Below the pieces are notes generated by a model that was given only the letters and a program-made list of their open reading frames with translations, was not told where the DNA came from and did not search any database. 64,000 nucleotides of DNA from Coriolopsis trogii (Eukaryota > Basidiomycota > Agaricomycetes > Polyporales > Polyporaceae): positions 2,170,001 through 2,234,000 of the forward strand of contig JAHYIO010000036.1 in assembly GCA_020543525.1 (NCBI GenBank), given 5' to 3'. Within the stretch, counting starts at the first letter, position 1. Each line of letters starts with the position of its first letter. Shown one piece after another: positions 21,510 to 33,502 of this stretch. The translations under genes and the position numbers were made by a program.

Positions 21510-24304
21510 ATGACGGCGTTCGTCCCGTTGGAGGCGACCACGCCGTTACCATCATCACCAGCATTTCTCTTACCTTCGCCCGACCCAGCCAACCACGTCA
21601 AGCGGGTCGTCAAGGCGGTTCTCAAGGCGCGCCGTATCGCAGTTGTTTGCGGTGAGTTGTAACCAATAACGCTGTCTGGAAGCGAGCTCAACCCACTGGC
21701 CGCGATGTTGTAGGGGCCGGTATTTCTGTGCAGGCCGGTATACCTGATTTCAGATCTTCCGAAGGCTTGTTTCAGACGTTGAAGAAGGATCATCCGACGT
21801 TGAGCTCAGGGAAGGACTTGTTCGATGCATCGGTGTTTAATGTGAGTCTGCTTTGCTATCGTGGAGTCCTGGTGAAGAAGTCGCTATGAACACCTCAAGG
21901 CATGCTCGCTACAATTTCCTGTTGCATGGCGCGCGTGCCGCATCGTGCTCGCCCACACATGCTAGTGACGTGGCCGTGGAGGAAACTACTGCGAAACGTG
22001 CTGTTCGCCACATGTGATATATACGTGTGGGTGGGATGGGATGGGTTCCGGCATCCCATCATGCAGCCTCTTCAGTCGTGAAATGGTCTGTGCACGGCTC
22101 ACCAAGGCCACGCGAAGTCTGTATTCTTGCATGCTTGTTTCTATGCGAACGGAATGGATGTAGGCATGCATATATGGACGAATTGAGACGTGTGGGCCGC
22201 ATATATACTCGAGGGTATTGTCTATGGACGATGTGTGAAGTGCTGCTTCACCCCTCTTCGTATTACTCATCGCCCAGATATTGTTCATTCTGTGGACAAA
22301 CTATTATACTCCAGGCTCCCTCTATGAACATCCCGGGTAACAGACTGCTCACAAAAGCCCATACAGTCAGAAGATACGACATCCTTGTTCTGCCAGATGA
22401 TCGCTCAGCTTTCCCAGCTCTCGGATGCTGCAGAGCCTACGGCATTCCACCGCTTCCTCCATTCTCTGGATGAGCGTCGGCGACTGCTCCGGGTGTTCAC
22501 ACAGAACATCGATGCTTTGGAAGAGAAGTCAGGCCTAACCTTTGGTGTCCCGGATGTCGACCTGAAACGATACAAGCCTCGCTCGGCCAAGGGCAAGGTC
22601 GCTGCTACCGCCCCTTCCGATCGTCCAACTCCTGATGAGCCATCGACTAGCCGGCTGCCATCACCCCCGATGGAAACACCTCGGTGTATCCCACTCCACG
22701 GTACTCTGCAGCTCATGCACTGTCAGACTTGCAGACACTCGTTTCCTCTGAAGGACTACATCGACTTTCTGAGTTCCGGAACCCCTCCCCCATGTCCTCA
22801 GTGCACGGCCCTCGAGGAGACTCGGCAGTTGATCGGGAAGCGCTCTCGGGGTGTCGGGCGGTTACGACCGAGCGTCGTGCTATACAACGAGGACCACAAG
22901 GACGGAGAAGAGGTGGGCAATGTTGTGCAGAAGGACCTCATGGGTAGCTCCAAGGGCAAAGGCCGCGCGGGAGCGGACCTACTGTTGGTCGTGGGCACGA
23001 GTCTGCGCGTCCCCGGGACGAAGCGCATCGTGCGCGAATTTTCGAAGGCCGTGCGTTCTCGGCACGCCGCCATGAATGCCCCCGTCGATGAGCCATCGAC
23101 GTCTGCCCACGGTCTCGTGACACCCACCCCGTCTCCCCGCCGCTCCCCGGCCGCAGACGAGGAGCCTCCGATACGGACCATCTACCTGAACTTGGACTTC
23201 CCAGTGCCGACGAGGGAGTGGGATGGTGTGTTTGACGTCTGGATACGCGGAGACGCGCAGGAGTTTGCGAGACTGGTTCAGGAGGAGATGGAGCGGGAAG
23301 AGCAGGCGAAGGAGGCGGCGAGGGAGAGAAAGAGAAAGAGGGAGGAGGCCGCGGAGATAGCGAGGCAGGTGGAGGAGCAGGAGGTGGCACTTGCAGTTTT
23401 GCAGGCGGAAGAGAAGGATGTTCCCGTGCAGGCGAAGAGGAGGAGGAGGAAAGAGCAGCCCAGCGCCGAGAGCGGCAAGGACGCGCATCCGTCGACCGCG
23501 AAGAAGCGCAAAATGGGTGGTCGACCGCTCTCGCCTGTTTCTCCTCCTTCGAAAGCTACTCACAAGCATCAGAAGGGTAAGGAGAAGTCCAAAGTGCGCA
23601 AGCACAAGACTGGAGCGTTACCCAGCCCGTCGGTATCTAAAGATGACCGACTGGTCATCAAGCTTCCTTCGAGGACTTATAAGCAGGTCCCCGAGGTAAT
23701 CATCGCGACGAGCCCAACCAAAGCTCGACGCCCTGTTCCTTCTGCTGGTCGACCTCCCCCTGCTTCTTCCTCACTGTCATCCCCCCTTCTCCCCTCTTCC
23801 CAGAGCACGTCGACGCCGGCTAGAGCGTTGGCGCTAGCGTCGTCGCCGTTATCGTCGCCTCCGCTTTCGGCTTGTCCGAGCTCTCCCTACAACATGTCGC
23901 TCATCAACGATACATTGTCAGAGATATGCTCGTCGCCGCTGTCCTCTGTGCCTCCGTCACCCCCTAAGCCTGCAAGAACTATGAGCTCGACGACGCACCT
24001 TTCTTCGCCGCTGTCATCCGCACCTTCCTCGCCTTATCCGCAAGAGATATCACCCCCGCCTTCACCATCACCGTCGCCCACAAAGCGACGGAAGGTCGGG
24101 AGTCCCCCCGATAGTGCCCGGGGCAGATTCATGGGACACCGACCAGGAACACGCCCGAACCAGAGGTGTTACGTGGACTTCAGCGAGAACGCATACAGGG
24201 ACATATTGACTCGGGACGATGAGGATACGCCGCCATCGGAGAGCCGATTACCTGAGTCTTATGTCCGCACAGAACTCATAGACCGGCGCATACCTGTTCG
24301 GTAA
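21510..24304 (+). CDS. HST4: NAD-dependent histone deacetylase, Hst4-type sirtuin
   Basis: Class I sirtuins of the Hst3/Hst4 type remove acetyl groups, notably from H3K56, in the nucleus. Three exons (21510-21651, 21714-21841, 22367-24304) encode 735 residues. The NAD-binding signature CGAGISVQAGIPDFRSSEGL crosses the first intron; TQNIDALE, the catalytic His in PLHGTLQ and the GTSLRV nucleotide loop follow. Zinc ligands are the CQTC and CPQC pairs. After the catalytic domain a charged coiled-coil-like stretch (EEMEREEQAKEAARERKRKR) and a very long Ser/Pro/Lys-rich tail run about 350 residues, with repeated SSPLSS blocks and nuclear-type basic clusters (KRRRRK, TKRRKVG). The second intron is 525 nt, far longer than its neighbours, yet SVFN-SEDTTSLFCQM joins perfectly. 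Confidence 0.9.
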
Positions 24305-24865
24305 GGACGGTATGATCCCGGACAACACACTGCGATTGCTATTGGTGTATTCAGAGACCCTGTCTGCGCGACAGACTGACTACTAGTACTTCGGTATTCC
24401 GCAGTGTTTGTTACTTTATGTTTATTTTGCACCCACCACAGTGCCCACCCAGTCCAGATCGGCATGAGCTCACTCTTGTACTACACACGCATTTGCGCAT
24501 ATCATCCTGTACCATCACGCCATTGTACATGTGTATGTACCGCTGAACATTTTACGTGTACGACTCTGCTTCCGATAATCTATTTACTCTTGCAATAAGA
24601 CGTTCCGCACGATTTGCCTGTGCAAGTAGGATATCGAGAACTCGACATACTATGAACAAAGCTCGCACGGTGCAAGTCCAGAAGGAACTTAGGGGAACTT
24701 CAGAAACTGACATACTACTGAGATAGGACTTGGACGCGATAGCACGTGCCTATACTTTCGCACGCTTCCACGCGCAATGACGCGTCCCATAATCCAGGAC
24801 AGTCACACTCACGACGCGTCTCTGCCACCGATCAATCCTTCTTGTCTCTCACCACCACCAACAGC
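24305..24865. other. Intergenic between sirtuin and SEM1
   Basis: About 560 bp, T-rich at the left as expected of a 3' flank. It holds the SEM1 promoter. No other feature is seen. Confidence 0.5.
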
Positions 24866-25483
24866 ATGTCCGCCTCTGCTTCCACATCACAACACGTTCA
24901 GGGCACCTCTGCGGCAGTCGAACACACGAAGGATGACGACGTTCCCCATCTTGGCGTGCTGGAGGAGGACGATGAGTTCGAGGAGTTTGCGGTAGCAGGT
25001 ACGTTCATGTTTTCTTGATTCGTTCCATGCAGTCGCGGCATACCCTCCTTTGAATGTCGCATACATATGTGCCAGCCCTTTCTCTGGACTGCATCACACC
25101 TGTACTTGCGCCGGCTCCGGAGGAACACTCAGCCCGCTATCCTTTTTCGAGATCTCTCCTTCGACGATCTTCGTTCCGTACTCGTATGAGGAACGTGTGT
25201 GATAACTGACGGACTGTCCGATCCAGATTGGGATGATTCGCAGACGGACCTCGCGCACCTGGGCGGCACGGCGCCGGGCGCGGCGAAATCGGGCGGAGAC
25301 AAGCTGTGGGAGGACAATTGGGACGATGATGATATTGAAGACGACTTCAGTGTGCAGCTACGGTGCGCAACGTGCTTCTGCCTGCTCGTCTTGGTATACT
25401 GACTCTGTAATTCCACTCGGGTTAGAAACGAGCTGGCGAAGAAAAAGGGCAACGGTGGCGGTCCTGAGCCAATGCAGCACTAG
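24866..25483 (+). CDS. SEM1: 26S proteasome lid / TREX-2 subunit Sem1 (DSS1)
   Basis: A small acidic disordered protein that is part of the proteasome lid and of the TREX-2 mRNA-export complex, and a BRCA2 partner in animals and smut fungi. Three exons (24866-24998, 25227-25362, 25426-25483) give 108 residues. The hallmark acidic segments are present: LGVLEEDDEFEEFAVADWDD near residues 28-50 and KLWEDNWDDDDIEDDFSVQL near 65-85, followed by the amphipathic RNELAKK helix. The N-terminal 25 residues are Ser/Thr-rich. The start is the first Met of the frame with a CCAACAGC context; an upstream non-ATG extension is unlikely. Confidence 0.93.
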
Positions 25484-26608
25484 TCGCGCGCTTTGCGGGT
25501 CATGTTGGGAAGGTCCCCCGGGATGTCATCTGTGTATTCATGCGTGCGCCTTTACCTGCACTTCCATTAACTCCCGAGTCCACATGGGTGAGTGTGCGAA
25601 GCTGCCCCGCATGTCTTCGCCCGCTGTCCACACGCGACCCAACTGTCATGTAGGAGAAGGTCATCTCCGCAGGAAACATCGTCATGAGCCGTTTTTGAAA
25701 CGCGGCAATGTGCGCCGGAGGTTCTCCCGGCTCAGTACGACGATATGCGGGACGCCACTATGTTGAGTTCTGTCAAGTGCTGCTGCTGTAGGATCCTTCG
25801 AGCAACTCCTCTTGGACCTGTAGGGGCCTTCATTTTGTGAGGGGGCGAAAACATTGTACCTAATCGGTTCACATGGACTGACGGAAACCAGGCCGACCGC
25901 TCGATGGACACGGGCCGCCTGAAACTCATCTTTAAATCATTTGATGGGAATTGGTCGGGTCTTAGCTGGCCTTAGTTGCTGATCAAGGGGATTAGCGTTG
26001 GTATCCAGACTCGGCTTGATGGTTTGCACTGGTATGGCTTGATATGCGTGGATGCCCAGTATCGTCATTTAGCGGGCTTGCATGAAGGGCGTGTAGCATG
26101 ATACTGTCCAGGGACTGTCAGGGACGGGAAGCTGGAAGAAAATGCGGGGGCGTGGCAAAGTTGCGTATGGAACGACCGCCACAAAGCGTTTATCCTCGAT
26201 CGGGGTCGACGTCAAGAGCAGGGCAGGTCGTCAGAGGAGACCGAGTATGGGTGGTTATATGACAGCGTAGGAGCAGATGCGGGAGAAGAGTGTTGTGGGA
26301 GTGGCCCCAGTCTATTTCTTGTGTTCGTCGTCGACATGCGGCGTAGACGAGAGCCAGTGAGGGCGGGGTACACGAGACGAACGTGCGCAGGCGGCCTCGA
26401 TAAGGCAGCTGTGGTCAGGAACAGAGCCCCGATATGGGCTCCATCAAGATCAAAGTGTTGACATGTCACGGTATCTTCTCCTCGAGCTCCGAGTCTGTAC
26501 GCCCACCAGCGAATATATACCCCCCATCCGTCCACTCATGGCCCCTCGACTCTCGTCCTCCTCGTTCTTCCCGCCGTCTTCACTTGCCGCTCGCGCGCAG
26601 CATAGACG
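25484..26608. other. 1.1-kb intergenic stretch
   Basis: Separates SEM1 from the GIT1-type transporter. I see no gene, RNA or repeat that I can support; it includes the transporter promoter with a TATATA-like element near 26513. Confidence 0.45.
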
Positions 26609-29050
26609 ATGTCCGAGGTATACAGGAAGCCACGCCTCTCCCAGGTCTCTCTTATCTTCGCGTACGTTCATCTCCCTCACTATATGCGGAGTACGGCTCA
26701 ACATGTCGCTCTTCCAGCTGCGGGACGGCCCTCTTCTCTGATGGTGAGTCGAATCCGCTTCCAACGCATCCGGAGCAGACGTTGACCGGCATCGGACAGG
26801 CTACGCCAACGGTGTCATCGGAGCTGGTGCGTACCTGTCAAATACACCTTTGTCGCGGCAGCTCGTTGACCGACTCGGCGCGTATGGTACACAGTGAACA
26901 CCCGTGCGTCTCAGATGGCATTATCTTCGTTGTCCCCTCCGTTCTCATCCGTTCCACACTAGTGCTCAAGCGCATATACGGCGATGAATTCACCAAGCAC
27001 CCGAACTACAGTACCACCATCTCCAGTCTGGCGTTCGCCGGTACTGTCGTCGGCATGTTGGTCTTTGGCTATCTGTCTGACAAGATGGGAAGAAAGTTCG
27101 GAATGGTGCGTGTCATCTCCCGCTTTAAGCGGAAAACTGGCGCAGACGACGTCATACGTAGATGTTGGCCACCGGCATCGTAGCCGTCTTTTCGGCTCTG
27201 TCTGCTGCGTCTTCGGGCGCGCACCACAGCGTCGGTGGGTTGCTTGCCATGCTCAGCGCGTGTCGGTGAGTGATTGTATGATGTCTGCTACACCCGAGCA
27301 GCCTCTGATATCTCAAGCGCAGTTTCCTCCTCGGTATTGGCGTTGGTGCCGAATACCCTTGCGGTTCGGTCGCAGCCTCGGAACAGTCTGAGGAACCTGG
27401 TGTCAACAGGAATGCTCAACACAGGTGGTTCGCTCTTGCGACCAGTACGTTTTCAGACGCATATACTCGCATACTCCCGTCACGTGTGATTCTCACCCCT
27501 CCCTGTCGGTTTTTCTTCTGGCAGACTCCATGATTGACTTCGGTTTCGTTGTCGCGGCGTTCGTGCCTCTGGTGCTCTTCTGGATCTTTGGAGAGAACCA
27601 TCTCCGTGCCGTCTGGCGTCTCTCGCTCGGTCTGGGTGTCGTTCCTGCTGCTGCAGTGTTCATCTGGCGACTTCGCATGGAGGAGCCGACGCGGTACAAG
27701 AAGGATGCTATGGTGCGCGGCAAGGTGCCCTACCTCTTAATCATTCGTCGCTATTGGGTCAGTCTCACGGCGATCTCGATCACTTGGTTCCTCTATGACT
27801 TCATCACGTGAGTTTTGAAACACCAGGACGTTGAGGTCTTACTGACAGGAATATGGTCTAGGTACCCCGTAAGCTGTGTTATTGACCCGATCCACTTATG
27901 GCACTAATCACCACATGCGCCATGTTCAGTTCGGCCTCTATGCGTCGACCGTCACAGATACGTACGTAGGAAGCATATCCTTCGTGGTGCTCAACTCACG
28001 AACTTGGTTAGCATCACCGGTGGTGACTCTTCCCTATCCGTTGTCTTTGGCTGGTCGGTGGTCATCAAGTAAGTCTTGAGTCAATCGCTGGCTGTCGACG
28101 TCTGACGGTTTCCGCTCAGCTTGTTCTACATCCCGGGTACCGTCGGCGGTGCCTTCGTGGTTGACTACTTGGGGCCAAAGTACACTATGGTAATTAGGCG
28201 ATGGTGTCGTACATTTCAACCGAGCTGACCAATGCGAATCTAGATTACCGGCCTTGTCTGCCAGGCAATCATCGGATTTATCATGAGCGGCCTCTACACG
28301 CAGTTGACCAACCACGTTGCTGCCTTTGCTGTAAGTTTTCATACCTGTATTCATGAGTGCATTTCTGATGGGGGTCATGCATAGGTTGTTTACGGTATTT
28401 TCTTGAGCTTCGGGGAACTTGGGCCTGGCAACTGCCTCGGTATGCTTGCTGCGAAGTCTGGCCCGACTGCCGTCCGTGGACAATTTTACGGTATCGCGGC
28501 TGCCGTTGGGAAAGTTGGCGCCTTCGGTGGTACTTACGGTAAGTGGAATTCACCTCGGGGCTCGATCAAAGGACTGACGGATCCCTGCAACGTGCAGCGT
28601 GGCAGCGCATTGTTGACGGTGAGCTACCATGCTTTTCTACTCGCGCTCACAGATTTTTTATGACCGACTCCAGACTTCCAGAGGCTGCATCCCGATGATC
28701 CTAACATTGGCAACACTGGCCCCTTCTGGATTGGAAGCGGTACGGGTTCGTTCGTCTCCTGAGTAACTACTAGAACTGACGAGCACATCGTTAGGTATGG
28801 CTATCGTGAGCGCGCTCATTACGTTCTTCTTCATCCGCCCCCTCTCGCATGACTGCATGACCGAGGAAGATGCCAAGGTAGGCACCTATAGAATATACGT
28901 GCCCCGACGAGCAACAACTGATAAGCTGGGCAGTTTCGCGAGTACCTCGAGCAACACGGCTACGACACCTCGCAGATGGGTCTCACCGAGACAGAGACGG
29001 ACTCAGCGTCTTCGGTGGTTGACGAAAAGAAGGGCGAGATCGCTGCGTAG
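26609..29050 (+). CDS. MFS transporter of the glycerophosphodiester/phosphate (Git1) group
   Basis: Twelve-helix major facilitator of the plasma membrane. I find 18 exons from [18 protein letters not shown] to a stop at 29048-29050. The MFS motif [13 protein letters not shown], follows helix 2. Other family-typical runs are [69 protein letters not shown] and [20 protein letters not shown]. The cytosolic tail ([20 protein letters not shown]) is acidic. This matches fungal Git1/Pho84-like transporters for glycerophosphoinositol, glycerophosphocholine or phosphate; the substrate cannot be told from sequence alone. Exon GTACCCC at 27862-27868 is only 7 nt and encodes part of the conserved TYPFG. 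Confidence 0.85.
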
Positions 29051-30931
29051 CGGTACACCTTCAATGCGTGTCCCTCGCGCGCTAGCCGCTACTAGCTGTG
29101 TGCGGTGCTTCACGACTGTGACGACTTCTCGTGGACTGGCCTTGTGTGTGCAATGGCCGACAGCATGATATTGGGTTGGAGGAATGTTGTACTTCATGAT
29201 CCTTGACTGGTTGCTATCGATGTGCGTGCTGTGCTAATGATACGTTATACCTGTTTTCTTGTGAATAGCGAATGATATTCTAGTTTGCTCCACTCGGTTT
29301 GCGCTTTTTTTGTGCTCAGTGGAACACGGGCAGATACTGAAGCTGAAGGTGCGTTCCTCTTCGTTTCGTCTACTACTACATATTTGCTCTGTACATGCCA
29401 GGACCCCGGAAGAGGTTCGACATCGTGCAATGTTGATACATCCTGCCGCGCGAGGGGGTCGACGACGACGCATGCGACGAGCGCGATGGGTTGACGTATA
29501 AGTCCCTCCATGTCGTCGTCATAGTTCGCATCGCTGTATACTACCGGGGAGTCGACGCCGAATACGTTGCAGATTCGGGGAGACGTGTGCGAGTCCAGCA
29601 GCACCGACCGGAGACCTCCCCATTCGCGCCCCTGCGCACGCCAATCATAGCTCCCTTTTGGTTGCTGTTCGCCGCACTCGCTTCAAGCTGACGCTTCTGC
29701 ACATTCTTGCTGTCAACCGTCCCTCCCATGCGTCACACTCGCTGCGCATCGCAACCGGCAGCGGGTCGACATCTGGCCGCGAAGCGCGAATCTAAGCGTC
29801 GAGCGAACGGACGAGCTCCGGCGCAGGAGGACTGGAGTGGGAGGTGGGAGGCGGGCTCGGGCCCGGGGTCGGTGGTAGGGTGCCCGCCCGAGATCTAGAC
29901 ATGTTTGGTGGGCATGTCAACTCCGGGTGTGGGGACTCGGATTCGGCTTCGGACGCCACAGACGCCAAGGTCTCCTTGAAGCATCGACATATCATTGCTA
30001 CAAACCTACCTTCAAGCGTCTCGGGGGGGGGGGGGGGCTACGGGGGTCTGTGGGAGGACCAACACGAGGCGTCCAGCGCCGTTATGGATTAGTGTGGCAA
30101 GATGGACGTTGTCATCATATATGGAAGCAGCGATCTATGAGGCGTTGGGGAAATTGTAATTGACACGAAGGGCCGTGAGTGTTCCGTGCGTGATATCATG
30201 TTGCTGCAAACCTTGATCTTGTGGATAGGCTTCGTGATGTTCCTCTGGGAGCGACGGTCTCCAACGGGTCTTGGGAAGGGTCCACGTCATGCGTATGGAA
30301 GCTATTGTCAAGCTTGGAGATGCTTTTGTCGAGGCTAGGCGAGTGCATGTCTAGGTCAAGGTTGTGATTGATATGTCAAGCATGTCATCCTTTGGAACGG
30401 AGAGCGGCGCTGTCGACGTAGGTCGCGTCGGACGTGCTGAGGAACGCCATATGAATCGTCATAAGCACCTAGCTCTTTGAGGTATGGAGGGTTCCATGGT
30501 CCATATTCGCCAAAGACAGGAATTCTCCATGGAAATCATGACTGCCTCATAACAATGTCACCAAGTTGCGTAAGGCTTCGCAGCGTCGGCGGTGTCCATG
30601 CTGAGAAAAGCGTGAATGTGGTACTCAAAGTTTGCAAGTAACGTAATGTGGTTCCCTCCAGTCAGGCGACAGGATGGCCGACGAGCAACCAGCATGCACA
30701 CATGGTGGATAAGGCAAGAGAAAGCAAGCGTCCCCGTGGGAACGAAATATGGAGGAGCGCCCGAAGTTCAATAACGGGGCTACTATATGGGGATAGTCAC
30801 CGCACCGGCCCGAAGACCGAGCAAGTACGTGGCCTTGGAGTTGCCACATTCCATTCAAAGTCGCCGCCTCCTCGCAGGGCTATGCACTTCTGTCGGATTG
30901 TCGCCCGCATCCTTGTCTGAGGCCGACAATA
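29051..30931. other. 1.9-kb stretch without a confident gene
   Basis: Between the GIT1-type transporter and VPS71. A minus-strand open frame at 29604-29245 (LLDSHTSPRICNVFGVDSPV...) has a protein-like look but no recognisable family and no clear start. A G15 tract is listed separately. The rest, 30150-30930, shows nothing I can support apart from the VPS71 promoter. Confidence 0.4.
30023..30037 (+). repeat. Homopolymer of 15 G
   Basis: Fifteen consecutive G, followed closely by CTACGGGGG and preceded by a CT. The region around it is G-rich on this strand. Tracts of this length are sequencing-error prone and may form quadruplexes. Confidence 0.9.
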
Positions 30932-31814
30932 ATGCCTCCCGCAAGAAGACAGCGTACGTACTCCGTCCATCAACCGTAAACCAGTTTCACCCAGCGTCTG
31001 TTTCATGAACATTCAGCTGCTCGTCAAGCGCAAAACGCCAACGGTCCTTTGGATCCCGACGTCATCGCAAAGCGCACGAAGAGGCATCTTGATGAGCTTG
31101 AGGTATGCATGCCCTGAGCCCTGTAGGGTCCTGAAATCGTCTCACTGTTTTTGTGGCATGCACCGCCTCGTCACTCTCTAGCGCTCCAACTACTCCGAAC
31201 CCGCCGGCACCAGTCTGAGCTCAGGCGCAGGAGCCGAGGCTGACGATGATGAGGAGAGCGTTGCGCCCGGTGGACGGACAGCTAAGGGTCGTGCGCGCCA
31301 TGCGACCATTTCGGACAAACGACAGTGGGACGGGAAAAAAACCAAGAAATCCACGATGAACGTACGGACCGCCATACTCTACAAGAAAAATCTCACAGTC
31401 TTGCTGGATGAATCGGTAAGGCATGCTGCTCCTATAAGTCTCCGTGTCATGTATTGATGCCCCATCGCCGCCCTCGCCGCCCTTCACAATGACGGCACGA
31501 CTCTCCTGACTCGTGCAACTATCCTGCTTCTATCCAATGTCATTCGCTTCATGCGACCTGTCAACGGTACGTTACCTTTCTCGGGGATTTGTTGCTTATG
31601 TTCCGGTCACTTTCAGGGTATCGAACACATGCCTCCCGGCGTCCCGACGTACCTGAGGGCTGTGGCCCCACGTCCTCGCGAGCCGCCGCGATTACTGTGC
31701 TCCGTGTGCGGGTACTGGGGCAAATACAAATGCAAACGATGCGCGATGCCCTACTGCGATCTCAACTGCGAAAGCGTTCACAACGAGACCCGCTGTGAGC
31801 GGAGAGTCATCTGA
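30932..31814 (+). CDS. VPS71: SWR1-complex HIT-finger subunit Vps71/ZNHIT1
   Basis: Subunit of the SWR1 remodeller that deposits H2A.Z. Four exons (30932-30953, 31017-31102, 31182-31415, 31617-31814) give 179 residues. The 22-nt first exon encodes MPPARRQ and joins PARQAQNANGPLDPDVIAKR, then RTKRHLDELERSNYSEPAG, the conserved YL1-family contact. MNVRTAILYKKNLTVLLDES leads to the zinc HIT finger: CSVCGYWGKYKCKRCAMPYC, then C and H in LNCESVHNETRC, ending ERRVI. The third intron is 202 nt. A candidate extra exon inside it was rejected because its phase does not fit. The tiny first exon was chosen because it alone gives the right phase and N-terminus. Confidence 0.9.
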
Positions 31815-31956
31815 TCTTGTACTGCCATAGATTGTGGTCAAACGTCATAGGTGTGGGGCCTGGAGGCCTCCTACGAGATATAGGACATTCACGCCTAGAG
31901 CAGATTATTTACGGGGTAACCAAAGAAGGGAAAATGCGAGAATGTACATTGTGATA

Positions 31957-33132
31957 TTAATCCGCAAAGAAATTATATTTCTTGCATGCCAACCTCTCTA
32001 TCAAGGACGGCATGAGCCAATACCCGAAGAGAGCGAAATGCCCCGTGAAGACGGGCATGAACACGAATTTCTCCTTGTTGTCAATGGCCTTCATGCATCT
32101 TTTGGCGACCGCGGTCCGCTTGAGCCCAGTCTTATTAGGGTCCGCTTCGCGCACTTGACCTCCATCGATAGCAGACGCCCGGAAGTCACCCTCGACAGTG
32201 GCCGGTATGATGTACGAAAACGAGATCGAAGGATGTTCGATCGCAAGCGATTGGTAGAGTAATAGTGATGACGCCTTCGACGAGGCGTACAAGGAACGTG
32301 TCGGCGCCGGACACACCGCTGCCAGAGACGATATGAGTGATATACAAGGGGCTGTTGAGGTTGCCGAGAGGAAGGGGATCTTGGAAGTAGGTAAGCGATC
32401 CGCCAGTGCGCAATTGTCAGGGTAACGCTTACAAAAGTTACAGCGCACACCAGAGGCCCAATGTAGTTTGCATGTATGGCAGCGCCAGCGGCGGAGACGG
32501 TACGTTGCACGCCGACAAGATCGACTTTGCTAGGGACGAAAGCACCACCGACCCTTTCCAGCCCTGCAACTTCAAGTAGGGGTCGCAAGGCAGAGACCCC
32601 GGCGCAGACGACAAGGGTGTCAATGCCGCCCCACTCTAAAAGCGACAAGATCAGTACTCAATTGTCCATAGTACGTGCCCTGAGGCCTGGACCTCAGAGA
32701 AGGGTGATAATGAACGTGAGACTAACTCTGTTCCAAATTGTCCCGAACGGTGAGCATGTCCTCCGGTTTGGTGAAGTCGCCTACTGCGGCGATGACCCTG
32801 TCGAGGGGGTCACCAGACTGGGTTGCGGAAGCCTTCGGGAGTAAATTGGCGCACTCGTCCGCGACGGCATTCAGTTCCTGCGTCCGCCGCCCCAAGACAC
32901 ACACACGAGCACCCGCTGCCGCGTACTCATGGGCAATCTCGCGACCGATTCCACTGGAGGCGCCGACGACCAAGACACGTTCCTGTGCTCGAGGAAGGAC
33001 ACGGATACGGGAGCGTCGCTGCCGAAGGCGCAATAGCTGACGTGCGAGGAAGAGTGCGGCTATCGTGGCAACGATAGGGTGACGCCCCGCGTTGTCCCGT
33101 ACGGAGCTGAGTAGTGCGTAGAGGCTGTCCAT
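31957..33132 (-). CDS. Short-chain dehydrogenase/reductase, membrane-anchored (DHRS7-like)
   Basis: NAD(P)-dependent oxidoreductase. Three exons (33132-32727, 32635-32433, 32379-31957) give 343 residues. An N-terminal hydrophobic segment (GRHPIVATIAALFLARQLLR) anchors it, probably in the ER membrane, followed by the Rossmann motif VLVVGASSGIGREIAHEYA. NAG is represented by VVCAG in LVVCAGVSALRPLLEVAG; the catalytic Ser and the YxxxK motif are in SSLAAVCPAPTRSLYASSKAS. A loop of about 30 residues (RVGGAFVPSKVDLVG) is longer than usual. The C-terminus is hydrophobic with LACKKYNFFAD. Similar fungal proteins act on sterols, lipids or retinoids; the substrate is unknown. It is divergent from MET2 with 370 bp between start codons. 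A longer N-terminus from 33372 is possible but less likely. Confidence 0.82.
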
Positions 33133-33502
33133 GAGGTTTGTCGAGTGGTTCTGCAGAACGGCGGCCAAGTTCGCCCCTGCGAGAGACGTTGTGGAGGTGG
33201 CTAAGAGACTCGGCCAACCGGCAATGTCGTTGACCCGGGTGGTGTGATAGGCCGACTGCCTCATTTGGAAGGGGTGGGTGGACGGCGCCCGTCGTTGGCG
33301 ATCGGGCAAGGATCTACAGGCTGGCCGAGCAAGCGCGCACTCCAGCCTGACTCCTCCGAGCATCATCGACATAACCGTTCAAGCCGCATTGCTCATTCTC
33401 TATTCAGCCCTCGGTCGATAAGTACCACAGCAAGTCTGTGAGGATACGACGAGCTCCTTTTCTCATCCTCGTTACCTTCCGATTTCGCTTTCTTCGTTAG
33501 CC
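33133..33502. promoter_or_regulatory. Bidirectional promoter region SDR/MET2
   Basis: 370 bp between the divergent start codons of the SDR gene and MET2. The right part is pyrimidine-rich (CTCATCCTCGTTACCTTCC) just before the MET2 ATG, as common in basidiomycete leaders. A CBF1-like E-box of type CACGTG was not found. Confidence 0.5.

Noticed and set aside
29245..29604. 119-codon minus-strand frame next to the GIT1-type gene
   Set aside because: Protein-like look but no start, splice partner or family. Left as a note, not a gene.
31416..31616. Possible extra exon in the VPS71 third intron (LLTRATILLLSNVIRFMRP)
   Set aside because: Its phase does not fit the following GIEHMPPGVPTYL exon, whereas direct joining does; orthologue-like continuity argues against it.
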